A DNA stretch of 64,000 nucleotides from Siphonobacter aquaeclarae (GTDB lineage Bacteria; Bacteroidota; Bacteroidia; Cytophagales; Spirosomataceae). Numbering within the stretch: position 1 is the stretch's first letter; every line of letters starts with the position of its first letter. A program made the translations under genes and the position numbers. Under the pieces are notes generated by a model, which saw only the letters and a program-made list of their open reading frames with translations, ran no database searches and was not told the origin of the DNA. Shown here piece by piece: positions 52,702-60,495 of this stretch. The stretch covers positions 551,515 through 615,514 of the forward strand of contig NZ_FNGS01000001.1 of the NCBI RefSeq assembly GCF_900103285.1, read 5' to 3'.

Positions 52702-53856
52702 ATGATCCATTTTTTGACTACCTGCCGTTTCGGCAAATGGTGGGGCTGTATCCCGCTCCTCCTTGTTTCCTTTTTTCTTTCTGCCCAGAGCAGCACCCGA
52801 CCGGAGCAGGTTCGCATCCGATATGCGAAAGGGTTTTCGGTCCGCTATGCGGGTACGTACAAAATCGTTCACATATTAAGTCCGTTTGGAAAATCGACGG
52901 ATACGGCCCGGTACCTGCTGATTCCGCGGGGAAAGCCGCGCCCAAAGGGTTTTGCCGGTTACGAGGTCGTCGAGACGCCGGTCCGGAGCCTGGTGGCCAT
53001 GTCTTCGATGCATATCGGACTGCTCGGTTTTCTGGGGGCGGAAGACGTGCTGACGGGACTGGGTAACCTGAAGTACGTTTCTTCTCCGAAAGTCATTGCC
53101 CGGATTGAAGCAGGAAAAGTAAAGGAAGTCGGTAAGGACCAGACGCTTAACGAGGAATTGGTCGTAGCGATGCACCCCGACCTGGTGATGGCCGTTGGAA
53201 CGCCCAACGCGCGCCTCGACCGGTATGAAACGCTCCGGCGGGCCGGCATTCCGGTGTTGGTCAACTCGGAATGGGTCGAAACCACACCCCTTGCGCGGGC
53301 AGAGTGGGTAAAGCTCGTCGCCGTTTTGCTGAACCGCGAGACGCTCGTCAATCAACAGTTTGCGAAAGTAGAAGCCGAATACAACCGCCTGGCGGCCCTC
53401 ACCCGGGCGGTGAAGACCCGGCCGGGCGTTATTACCGGTACGGCATACAAAGACTCCTGGTTTGTTCCGAATGGAGACAGCTACATGGCACGGTTTTTCA
53501 AAGACGCCGGGGCGAGCTATCCGTGGGCGCATACCCGGTCAACCGGCAGCCTGCCCCTGAATTTCGAAACCGTTTTTCCGGTAGGATTAAAGGCGGATGT
53601 CTGGCTGAATGTCGGACTGACCGACGCCGATACGAAGAAGGGCGTCCTCGGAAAAGATCCGCGTTATGCCGAATTCAAGGCTTTTAAGTCGGGTCGGATG
53701 TATAATTACAGTAAGCGGACCAACAGCCGCGGTTCCAACGATTACTGGGAATCCGGGGCGGTGAGCCCGCACCGGGTACTCGCCGATCTGATCCGCATCC
53801 TGCATCCGGAACTGCTTCCCACACACGAACTATACTATTACCAGCAAGTCAAATGA
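52702..53856 (+). CDS. ABC transporter substrate-binding protein, BtuF/FecB-like
   Basis: A 384-residue exported protein with a signal sequence (GKWWGCIPLLLVSFFLSAQ). The Peripla_BP_2 fold shows in GTYKIVHILSPFGKSTDTAR, VAMSSMHIGLLGFLGAEDVL, LNEELVVAMHPDLVMAVG and RAGIPVLVNSEWVETTPLAR. FETVFPVGLKADVWLNVGL is in the second lobe. Regulation by cobalamin riboswitch 3 and the adenosyltransferase and cobU downstream mark it as the corrinoid-binding component. The 4-bp overlap with the permease shows coupling. Confidence 0.88.
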   Translation: MIHFLTTCRFGKWWGCIPLLLVSFFLSAQSSTRPEQVRIRYAKGFSVRYAGTYKIVHILSPFGKSTDTARYLLIPRGKPRPKGFAGYEVVETPVRSLVAMSSMHIGLLGFLGAEDVLTGLGNLKYVSSPKVIARIEAGKVKEVGKDQTLNEELVVAMHPDLVMAVGTPNARLDRYETLRRAGIPVLVNSEWVETTPLARAEWVKLVAVLLNRETLVNQQFAKVEAEYNRLAALTRAVKTRPGVITGTAYKDSWFVPNGDSYMARFFKDAGASYPWAHTRSTGSLPLNFETVFPVGLKADVWLNVGLTDADTKKGVLGKDPRYAEFKAFKSGRMYNYSKRTNSRGSNDYWESGAVSPHRVLADLIRILHPELLPTHELYYYQQVK

Positions 53857-54884
53857 CAGGCAGACTCCTCATCGGCTGCCTCCTGCTGGCTGTTGCCGGA
53901 TGCCTGATTCTCAACATCGGTATTGGTTCGGTGGCAATTCCTCCAGGGGAAATCGTGCGTATTTTGCTGGATGGAAAATCGGACGACGAGGCCTGGCTGT
54001 ACATCGTCCGGGAAATCCGTCTGCCCAAAGCACTGACGGCGATACTCGTAGGCAGCGGCCTGTCCGTCAGCGGATTACAGATGCAGACCCTGTTCCGGAA
54101 TCCCCTGGCCGGTCCTTCCGAACTCGGCATTACAGCCGGCGCCGGTCTGGGCGTCGCGACGGTGATGCTGTCCGGTGGGAGCGCCGCGAGCCTCTACGCA
54201 ATCCGGCAACTGGGGCTATCCGGTAGCTGGCTGATCGTTGCGATGGCGTCGCTCGGTTCGGCAGCCGTACTGCTCCTGGTACTGATGATAGCCGGTCGCC
54301 TGAAAGACAACGTCGTTCTGCTGCTCGTCGGCGTGATGATCGGCACAATGACCTTATCGCTCATTAGTATCTGGCAGTACTTCAGTCAGCCGGAGCAGCT
54401 TCAGGAATACCTCATGTGGACCTTCGGCTCGCTCGGCGGCGTGGTAGACGATCACCTGACCGTACTGGCGTCTGTTGTGGCGTTTGGTCTGCTTCTGGCT
54501 TATGCGTCGTCCAAAGCGCTGAATGCGTTGCTTCTCGGAGAGCAGTATGCCCGAAGCATGGGGCTGACCGTTGGTCGGGCCCGGACGATTATCCTACTCA
54601 GTACCAGCCTGTTGACGGGCAGTATTACGGCGTTTTGTGGTCCGGTGGCGTTTGTCGGCATTGCCGTACCGCACCTGACGAGGGCGTTGCTCGGCACGTC
54701 CAATCACCGCCTGCTGATTCCGGCCTCGGCCCTGCTGGGGTCGGTATTGCTGTTGTTGTGCGACAGCATCGCGCAACTTCCGGGAACGCAGGCCGTATTG
54801 CCCATTAATATTGTGACATCGTTGTTCGGCGCGCCGGTCGTTATCTGGATGATCGTTCGCCGGCATAATTTCCGTTCCGTATGA
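53853..54884 (+). CDS. FecCD-family ABC permease, BtuC-like
   Basis: A 343-residue inner-membrane permease with about ten helices. Family landmarks: REIRLPKALTAILVGSGLSV, LQMQTLFRNPLAGPSELGIT, LMWTFGSLGGVVDD, FCGPVAFVGIAVPHLTRALL, QLPGTQAVLPINIVTSLFGA. It forms the homodimeric channel of a type II ABC importer for corrinoids with the flanking genes (both 4-bp overlaps). Confidence 0.92.
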   Translation: MTGRLLIGCLLLAVAGCLILNIGIGSVAIPPGEIVRILLDGKSDDEAWLYIVREIRLPKALTAILVGSGLSVSGLQMQTLFRNPLAGPSELGITAGAGLGVATVMLSGGSAASLYAIRQLGLSGSWLIVAMASLGSAAVLLLVLMIAGRLKDNVVLLLVGVMIGTMTLSLISIWQYFSQPEQLQEYLMWTFGSLGGVVDDHLTVLASVVAFGLLLAYASSKALNALLLGEQYARSMGLTVGRARTIILLSTSLLTGSITAFCGPVAFVGIAVPHLTRALLGTSNHRLLIPASALLGSVLLLLCDSIAQLPGTQAVLPINIVTSLFGAPVVIWMIVRRHNFRSV

Positions 54885-55855
54885 CCGGCATTTTCCTGCA
54901 AACCGATGCCCTGCACATCGGGTATGCGTCGCGGTCGGTTTCGGGACCGCTCAATCTTTCGCTTCGTAAGGGGGAACTGGTCTGCCTGCTCGGGCCGAAC
55001 GGCGCCGGAAAATCGACACTGATGCGGACATTATCCGGCCTGCAGGCGCCGTTGAAGGGCTCCATCTTATTGGAGGGGATTCCGCTGGAGGCGCTTTCTC
55101 CGCTTGAGCTTGCCCGGAAACGCAGCCTTGTCCTCACCGACCGTACCGACCCGGGGAACCTCACCGCCGGGGAAGTAATCGCGCTCGGACGTACGCCGCA
55201 TACCAATTGGCTGGGGCGTTTGACGCCGGTCGACCAGCAGCAAATCCAAACCGCTATTGACCTGACAGACACCGGCTTTCTGCTGTCCAGGCGAATGCCG
55301 GAGCTGAGCGACGGCGAGCGGCAAAAGGTCATGCTGGCGCGGGCCCTGGCACAGGATACCGACCTCATTTTGCTGGATGAACCGACGGCACACCTCGATC
55401 TGCCTAACCGGGTGGCGATGATGCAATTGCTCCACCGGCTGGCCCGAACCACGGGTAAGGCGATACTGCTTTCGACCCATGAGCTGGACCTGGCCCTGCA
55501 AACGGCCGACCGTCTCTGGCTGATCACGCGCGACGGGACGCTCCATGCCGGTGTTCCGGAGGATCTGGTACTCAATGGAACGTTTGAAACGGCCTTTGCC
55601 CGGGACGGACTCCAGTTCGACCGGCAAACCGGTGGTTTCCGCATCCGTCTGACGGAAGAAGGGCCGGTTGTTTCCTTAGCCGGTCCGGATTCTATCTGGC
55701 TGCGTCAGGCGCTCGCCCGCGAGGGCTACCGGATCCGGGCCGACGGCGGTTATCTTCTTTCGGTAGAAGAAAGCGGGTGGAAAACTACTGATGGTCAGTT
55801 ATTTACCACGATTGAAACACTTCTCGCGCACCTGCGCAACCAGTTATTCCAATGA
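54881..55855 (+). CDS. ABC transporter ATP-binding protein, BtuD/FecE-like
   Basis: A 324-residue ATPase. Walker A GPNGAGKST at 38-46, ABC signature LSDGERQKVMLARALAQ near 143, Walker B LILLDEPTAHLDLP, switch His in STHELDLALQTAD. A C-terminal extension of about 90 residues after the core, found in many Bacteroidota iron/B12 importers, has no assigned role. It completes the btuFCD-like importer. Confidence 0.92.
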   Translation: MTGIFLQTDALHIGYASRSVSGPLNLSLRKGELVCLLGPNGAGKSTLMRTLSGLQAPLKGSILLEGIPLEALSPLELARKRSLVLTDRTDPGNLTAGEVIALGRTPHTNWLGRLTPVDQQQIQTAIDLTDTGFLLSRRMPELSDGERQKVMLARALAQDTDLILLDEPTAHLDLPNRVAMMQLLHRLARTTGKAILLSTHELDLALQTADRLWLITRDGTLHAGVPEDLVLNGTFETAFARDGLQFDRQTGGFRIRLTEEGPVVSLAGPDSIWLRQALAREGYRIRADGGYLLSVEESGWKTTDGQLFTTIETLLAHLRNQLFQ

Positions 55856-56424
55856 AAATCTATACGAAAAAAGGAGATAAAGGCACCACCGGCCTGTTTG
55901 GCGGCAAGCGTGTCGACAAAGACGACGTTCGGGTAGAATGCGTCGGTACGCTCGACGAGGTCAATTCGACGATCGGACTGTTACGGTCCAAACTCGGCAA
56001 CGAACATCCCTGGCAACCCAATCTTCACCGGATTCAGAAAGACCTGATGGACATGATGTCGCACCTGTCACGGCCTTCTGACGCCAAAAAGGAAAACAAA
56101 AACCCGATGCCGGTTGACGGAAGCGACTTCTGCGAAGCCTGGATCGATGCGCTCGAAGCGGCGATGACTTCGCCATCCGATTACTTTCTTTTACCGGGAG
56201 GAAACGAAGTATCGGCGCTCTGCCACGTCATCCGGACACAGGTACGCCGGGGGGAAAGAAGGCTGGTTTCCCTCCTCAAAACAGACCTTGTACACCAGGC
56301 AATTCCGGCGTATATTAACCGTCTGTCGGACCTCTTCTTCACGCTGGCCCGCGCTGAAATGGACAAAGCCGGCGTCGCGGAGGAGAAATGGCAGTTGTTT
56401 CTCTACAAACGCTTCAAAGAATGA
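55852..56424 (+). CDS. PduO-type ATP:cob(I)alamin adenosyltransferase
   Basis: A 190-residue cytoplasmic enzyme: N-terminal KIYTKKGDKGTTGLFGGKRV (ATP-binding), then VECVGTLDEVNSTIGLLRSK, and the C-terminal FLLPGGNEVSALCHVIRTQV with RRGERR. These are the three signature blocks of the PduO/MMAB family. It transfers the 5'-deoxyadenosyl group from ATP to the reduced cobalt of incoming or newly made corrinoids. It overlaps the ABC ATPase and cobU by 4 bp on each side. Confidence 0.95.
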   Translation: MKIYTKKGDKGTTGLFGGKRVDKDDVRVECVGTLDEVNSTIGLLRSKLGNEHPWQPNLHRIQKDLMDMMSHLSRPSDAKKENKNPMPVDGSDFCEAWIDALEAAMTSPSDYFLLPGGNEVSALCHVIRTQVRRGERRLVSLLKTDLVHQAIPAYINRLSDLFFTLARAEMDKAGVAEEKWQLFLYKRFKE

Positions 56425-56924
56425 TCTGGTACGTTTCCGGTGGAGCCCGCAGCGGGAAAAGCCGGTATGCACAGGAATTGGCACTGAAGTTATCACGGGA
56501 GCCGGTGTATGTTGCCACCGCCCGTATCTGGGATGAAGATTTTGCCAAACGGGTGGAACGCCACCGCGACGAGCGCGGGCCCGAATGGACGACATTCGAG
56601 ACGGAAAAGGAAATCCGTTCTCTTCCGCTCGACGGGCGCGTCGTAGTAATCGACTGCGTAACGCTCTGGCTGACCAACCTGTTTTTTGCGTTTGATAGTC
56701 AGATAGAGCCGGCTCTCAAGGCCTTCCAGCGTGAGATAGATGCGCTGGCGGCCCGGGAAGGGACGTTTATCGTTGTTTCCAATGAGCTGGGGATGGGCCT
56801 GCACGCCGAAACGGAATTGGGCCGTGCCTTCACCGATTTACAGGGCTGGGCGAATCAGTATGTGGCGAAACTGGCCGAACACGCGTGTTTTATGGTTTCC
56901 GGTCTGCCGCTGAAAGTCAAGTAA
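56421..56924 (+). CDS. cobU: adenosylcobinamide kinase / adenosylcobinamide-phosphate guanylyltransferase
   Basis: A 167-residue enzyme. The ATG at 56421 precedes the P-loop YVSGGARSGKSRYAQELA (GGARSGKS at 7-14). RVERHRDERGPEW contains H48, the position guanylylated in the family. VIDCVTLWLTNLFF and VSNELGMGLHAETELGRAFT are the other CobU signatures. It phosphorylates adenosylcobinamide and adds GMP before joining of the lower ligand by CobS, which is not in the window. It ends 8 bp inside the convergent acyltransferase gene. Confidence 0.95.
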   Translation: MIWYVSGGARSGKSRYAQELALKLSREPVYVATARIWDEDFAKRVERHRDERGPEWTTFETEKEIRSLPLDGRVVVIDCVTLWLTNLFFAFDSQIEPALKAFQREIDALAAREGTFIVVSNELGMGLHAETELGRAFTDLQGWANQYVAKLAEHACFMVSGLPLKVK

Positions 56925-57975
56925 GAGGAGACGCAACAACGGCTGTTGTTCTCCGCCGAATCATGGGTTTCTCGACAAAATTCCAGGAGAACCACGCCAG
57001 GGGCATCGTGCAAACAACCGACAGGATGATCAGCAACCCGACGTGGATGCCGGGGAAGTAATACAACAGCGTCTGCTGAACCGGAAAAGAATAGATATAG
57101 ATACCGTAAGAGAAATCCCCTCTCGCGCCAAAGGTATTCAGTTTACCGGGTTGAAAGGCCAGGTAATAAATTCCGGGGGGAAGTGTCAGAAAAGCCAGGG
57201 CGCGGCTCCACGGCGCCGGGAGCATTGCCAGCAATACCAACCCCGCCAGCGAAGCAAGTGCCAGCACTTTTCGCCGGCGGCGTGCTTCTTCGCGGTAGAG
57301 ATACAGAACAATCCCACCGGTAAAGAAGGTAGTAAATTCGATGGCAGACCCGGCGACCATGTTGACCGAGGGGTAGAAATTATTGGCATATGTCGTACCG
57401 GAAATCAGCGCGTCAGCGACAATTCCGAGCAGAAAGAAGGCCAGTACCAGCGACCGCATCCGAAGCACTCCGGCGCGGTGCATGAGAAACAATCCAATGT
57501 AGCAGGAAAATTCGTACACCAGCGTCCAAAGCGACCCGTTGACAATGTCCGTATCGTTTGTAGAGAAGACACCCGGCAGGCTGAATTGCGAGCGGTATAG
57601 CAGGATATTAATCAGGTAGTTATAGGTTTCGGGGAGAAGGAAGTACTCTCGAGCTGGTAGGATTGTCACCAAAGGACCCAGAACAAACGCACAGAGGACA
57701 ACCACGACAACAAGACCCGGGAAGATACGCCTCACCCGCCGCTTGAAAAACCTGACCGCATCCGGATTGCTGACCAGGCTGCTGCAAATAAGGTATCCGC
57801 TGATGACGAAAAAAGTCCGCACGCCGAAGAAACTGAACGAATAGTTTGCAAGAATACGCAAAGGCTCTTCCAATACCCGGCCCGAAAGATCATAGGAATG
57901 AGATACGACTACCGACAAGGCCGCGAGAAAACGAATAAAGTCGAGGTTGTTATGGCGTTCGTCGGATAAATTCAT
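56917..57975 (-). CDS. OafA-like membrane acyltransferase (acyltransferase family 3)
   Basis: A 352-residue inner-membrane protein with about ten helices. The ATG at 57975 gives NLSDERHNNLDFIRFLAALS, the usual start of the family; an upstream frame extension is rejected. VVVSHSYDLSG holds the catalytic His of acyltransferase-3, and FGVRTFFVISGYLICSSL and FKRRVRRIFPGLVVVVVLCA follow. It ends FVEKPMIRRR, typical of O-acetyltransferases of surface polysaccharides. It converges on cobU with an 8-bp overlap and no room for a terminator. Confidence 0.9.
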   Translation of the reverse strand: MNLSDERHNNLDFIRFLAALSVVVSHSYDLSGRVLEEPLRILANYSFSFFGVRTFFVISGYLICSSLVSNPDAVRFFKRRVRRIFPGLVVVVVLCAFVLGPLVTILPAREYFLLPETYNYLINILLYRSQFSLPGVFSTNDTDIVNGSLWTLVYEFSCYIGLFLMHRAGVLRMRSLVLAFFLLGIVADALISGTTYANNFYPSVNMVAGSAIEFTTFFTGGIVLYLYREEARRRRKVLALASLAGLVLLAMLPAPWSRALAFLTLPPGIYYLAFQPGKLNTFGARGDFSYGIYIYSFPVQQTLLYYFPGIHVGLLIILSVVCTMPLAWFSWNFVEKPMIRRRTTAVVASPLT

Positions 57976-58617
57976 TGACAGTATGGACAATACTTCTGCA
58001 ATCAACTGATTACGCTTCAGCCAACGACAATGAAAGCAGTAGCAGGAGACGTCAGAATCTCCGGGACTCATACCTATTCATTGGAGAAGGCCCGCAAATT
58101 TCGATAGAATTTCCCCGATTTGCAAGGCATCCTTTTACGAGTGATTTTACGGTTATTCCGGTCTGCGATACATTTCCGATAAAACACCGGTTAGGTATTT
58201 ATTTCGCGGCAATCATACCTTTCCGCGCGGAAAACACGCCGCTTGCGCAGTAGTTATCTGTTAAGCATACAGGATTATAATCTATTCATTTTCAATTACT
58301 TGTATAGTAAGTTAATTTCAAAAAAAAGACGACTGTATGGATTTTGAAAAACAAACAATCAGATACAGCGGCTGTCCGTTATTTTATGATCCAGAGTAAG
58401 TATCCGCGGCTAAAGATAGCACAATACCCCTGCTTTACAGGGACGCAGAAAAGTGCCGGAACTATCCGCTGAAAAGCAAATAAGGAAGCATTTCTGCTTC
58501 CTTATTTGCTTTTTAAATGTGTTTTAAAGCGATGATCTCTTTTCAGCCTACCGATCCAACTTTTTCGGGCTGCGAATTTACGTCGTCAACCAACCATTAA
58601 GAGTAGCATAGCCTGTA
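57976..58617. other. AT-rich non-coding gap
   Basis: No convincing gene is visible in these 642 bp. The centre (about 58250-58420) is far more AT-rich than its neighbours. The region holds the long terminator at 58472-58514. A 20-codon open frame at 58336-58398 has no ribosome site. The segment before the terminator could be an untranslated RNA, but no known family is recognised. Confidence 0.6.
58472..58514. terminator. very strong bidirectional terminator
   Basis: A perfect 19-bp stem (58472-58490 with 58495-58513), 4-nt loop, A-run on one side and T-run on the other. It lies about 100 bp beyond the minus-strand SGNH gene, so it probably ends that transcript. It would equally end a plus-strand RNA from the gap. 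Confidence 0.9.
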
Positions 58618-59505
58618 TTATAGAAATTCCAAAATTTTCTTGGAAATAGCCTCCATACCCGCGTCGGAAGGGTGCGACGCTACTCCGGCATCTTTGAACA
58701 GACCATAGGCCGTATTTCCCCGGTTATTGATGGAATACAGGTACGTATAACCAAAACCGCGCTTGATGCTGACCCGCTCAATTGCCGCACTGGCCTCGGG
58801 GTGGTCAAAAAAAGCACCTGTGCAAACCACCTTTCCTTTGAAATTCTCCGTGAGGTATGTCATCAGGGTATCGAATTCCGGTTCGAAATTCAGTTTTTTG
58901 ACGAACGTCTCACCCACGTTGTCTCCGATACGCATGATGATCAGGTCCGCTCCGAACGCCTTTTCATCCTTGAAAAACTGCCTGGTATCCATCGTCCAGA
59001 ACGTCGTCTCGAACGTGGATCCTTTGTTTGTCGCCAAAAATTCGGTTTTGGGATTCCGTTTCAGCAATTCCTTTTTCAGGAGGGATACATAGTCCTTATC
59101 GGCTGCCGAGGCGGCCATTCCCCAGTCGCCATACCATTCAAGCTGCGGTGCAGGCGGATGTCGTGTGATGCTGTTTCCGATAATCAGCACCTTGTTGAAC
59201 GTCAATTGGTACTGCGCATCAACAGACCGCGACACTTTTCCGTTTACCCGCGTGCGGATACGGAGGTTTGCCGACTGTGTAAGCAGCAGACTGTCCCCTG
59301 CCATCCAGTCCGTCCCGTTGACCGAATACTCGGTTTTGCCACCGACGACGTCCGAACTGACCCGAACGAGCGTATTGAAAGGTACATATCCGGGTTTCGG
59401 AGACAGCTCCGGAACGGCTAGCGAATCATCTACCGGATCATTGTTCTCTTTTTTACAGCCGGTTAGTAACGCGAATACCAAAAAGACAATAAAAAACTGC
59501 TTCAT
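58618..59505 (-). CDS. SGNH/GDSL-type hydrolase lipoprotein
   Basis: A 295-residue lipoprotein. The ATG at 59505 gives the lipobox ALLTGC. Residues about 35-110 resemble a CHB_HEX_C_1 beta-domain (PKPGYVPFNTLVRVSSDVVG, YSVNGTDW). The SGNH fold follows with KVLIIGNSITRHPP (block I, Ser in GNSIT), IIMRIGDNVGETF (block III) and GVASHPSDAGMEAI (block V, Ser/Asp-x-His region). Probably a surface esterase acting on acylated glycans. Substrate unknown. Confidence 0.85.
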   Translation of the reverse strand: MKQFFIVFLVFALLTGCKKENNDPVDDSLAVPELSPKPGYVPFNTLVRVSSDVVGGKTEYSVNGTDWMAGDSLLLTQSANLRIRTRVNGKVSRSVDAQYQLTFNKVLIIGNSITRHPPAPQLEWYGDWGMAASAADKDYVSLLKKELLKRNPKTEFLATNKGSTFETTFWTMDTRQFFKDEKAFGADLIIMRIGDNVGETFVKKLNFEPEFDTLMTYLTENFKGKVVCTGAFFDHPEASAAIERVSIKRGFGYTYLYSINNRGNTAYGLFKDAGVASHPSDAGMEAISKKILEFL

Positions 59506-59555
59506 ATAAACGATGGAACTTCCCGGCAAAAGAACAGGGAATGCCAGTATAAAAA

Positions 59556-59589
59556 CAAATTTACAGCGTCTTCTCACTTTTTTTCCAAA
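59556..59589 (-). promoter_or_regulatory. putative promoter of the SGNH lipoprotein gene
   Basis: On the minus strand TTTG (59589-59586) and TAAATTTG (59563-59556) are separated by 22 nt, slightly more than the usual 19-21. It precedes the ATG by about 50 bp. Confidence 0.5.
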
Positions 59590-59616
59590 GCCAGCAGCCG
59601 GTCGCGGATATACCGG

Positions 59617-60195
59617 CTATTCGGTCACCCATTTCACCTTCTCTTCGATAGGCTTTCGGACGGGAGTCCGTTCCGGCAGCTGGTGATAGCCCATGTAAAA
59701 AAGTCCGACACACTTTTCATTCGGTCCCAGTCCCAGAAATTCACTGAACAAGGCCAAATTCCCCGGCGTACTCCAGTACGCTCCAACGTTCAGCGCCGTG
59801 GCGGTCAGCCACATATTCTGCACCGCACAGGCAACTGCCGCCAGCTCTTCCCACTCAGGGACTTTCTCCGGGTGAAGTTCCATGCAGATGGCGATGACGC
59901 ATGACGACCGCGTCACTTTCTCCCGCGTACCCTTCCACTTGGCTTCAGAAAACAATTCAGGCAGCGTTTGTGCTTGATAGGTATCGCCAAGGAAGTCGGC
60001 GAGCCGGGTTTTACCTTCGCCACGGAAAACGGTAAACCGCCAGGGTTCCGTCAGCCGGTGCGTCGGTGCATAGTTGGCGTTGGCGAGAATGGTCTCCACA
60101 ACGGAAACGGGGATTTCTTCTCCGGTATAATCAGGTGGGAAAATACTTCTGCGGGTCCGGATAATCCGGTTCAGGGCTTCTGCGGCTGGTGTCAT
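59617..60195 (-). CDS. nitroreductase-family FMN enzyme
   Basis: A 192-residue protein with the nitroreductase fold: RIIRTRRSIFPPDYTGEEIP at the start (FMN phosphate contact RxRRS), ANYAPTHRLTEPWRFTVFRG, AVACAVQNMWLTATALNVGA, then GLGPNEKCVGLFYMGY. This is the small YdjA-like group of FMN-dependent NAD(P)H reductases. Natural substrate unknown. Divergent from the hybrid kinase. Confidence 0.9.
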   Translation of the reverse strand: MTPAAEALNRIIRTRRSIFPPDYTGEEIPVSVVETILANANYAPTHRLTEPWRFTVFRGEGKTRLADFLGDTYQAQTLPELFSEAKWKGTREKVTRSSCVIAICMELHPEKVPEWEELAAVACAVQNMWLTATALNVGAYWSTPGNLALFSEFLGLGPNEKCVGLFYMGYHQLPERTPVRKPIEEKVKWVTE

Positions 60196-60495
60196 CAGGT
60201 GTTCATTTTTTCCAAAAGTACATGCTGCCGGGCTACCGGCGCTGCCTGTTTTCCGATATTTCGCCGGATGTCCCGGAAAATACGCTGAACCGTCGGATCG
60301 GCCGGATGGAGCCCGGCGGTATGCTTATCCCCTGCCAACAAATTTTCCTGCCGATCTTCAAACCTTCCGAAAAAGTCTATATTTACGCCATTGGGAACCG
60401 CCCTCCCGTTCTGCCACCGCGACCTTATCCATTCATCCGCATCTGTCAATCCGACTGGCCTGCTGCCAATCGGACCTTTGCTCTATAGGCGTAGC
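60196..60495. promoter_or_regulatory. divergent promoter region, nitroreductase / hybrid kinase
   Basis: No gene is seen in these 300 bp. On the minus strand a perfect -7 match TACTTTTG lies at 60220-60213, 18 bp before the nitroreductase ATG, without a good -33 partner. Toward the kinase, TATATTTA near 60380 is a one-mismatch -7 candidate. Confidence 0.4.

Noticed and set aside
58336-58398. A 20-codon open frame in the AT-rich gap
   Set aside because: No ribosome-binding site, promoter or hydrophobic segment supports translation.
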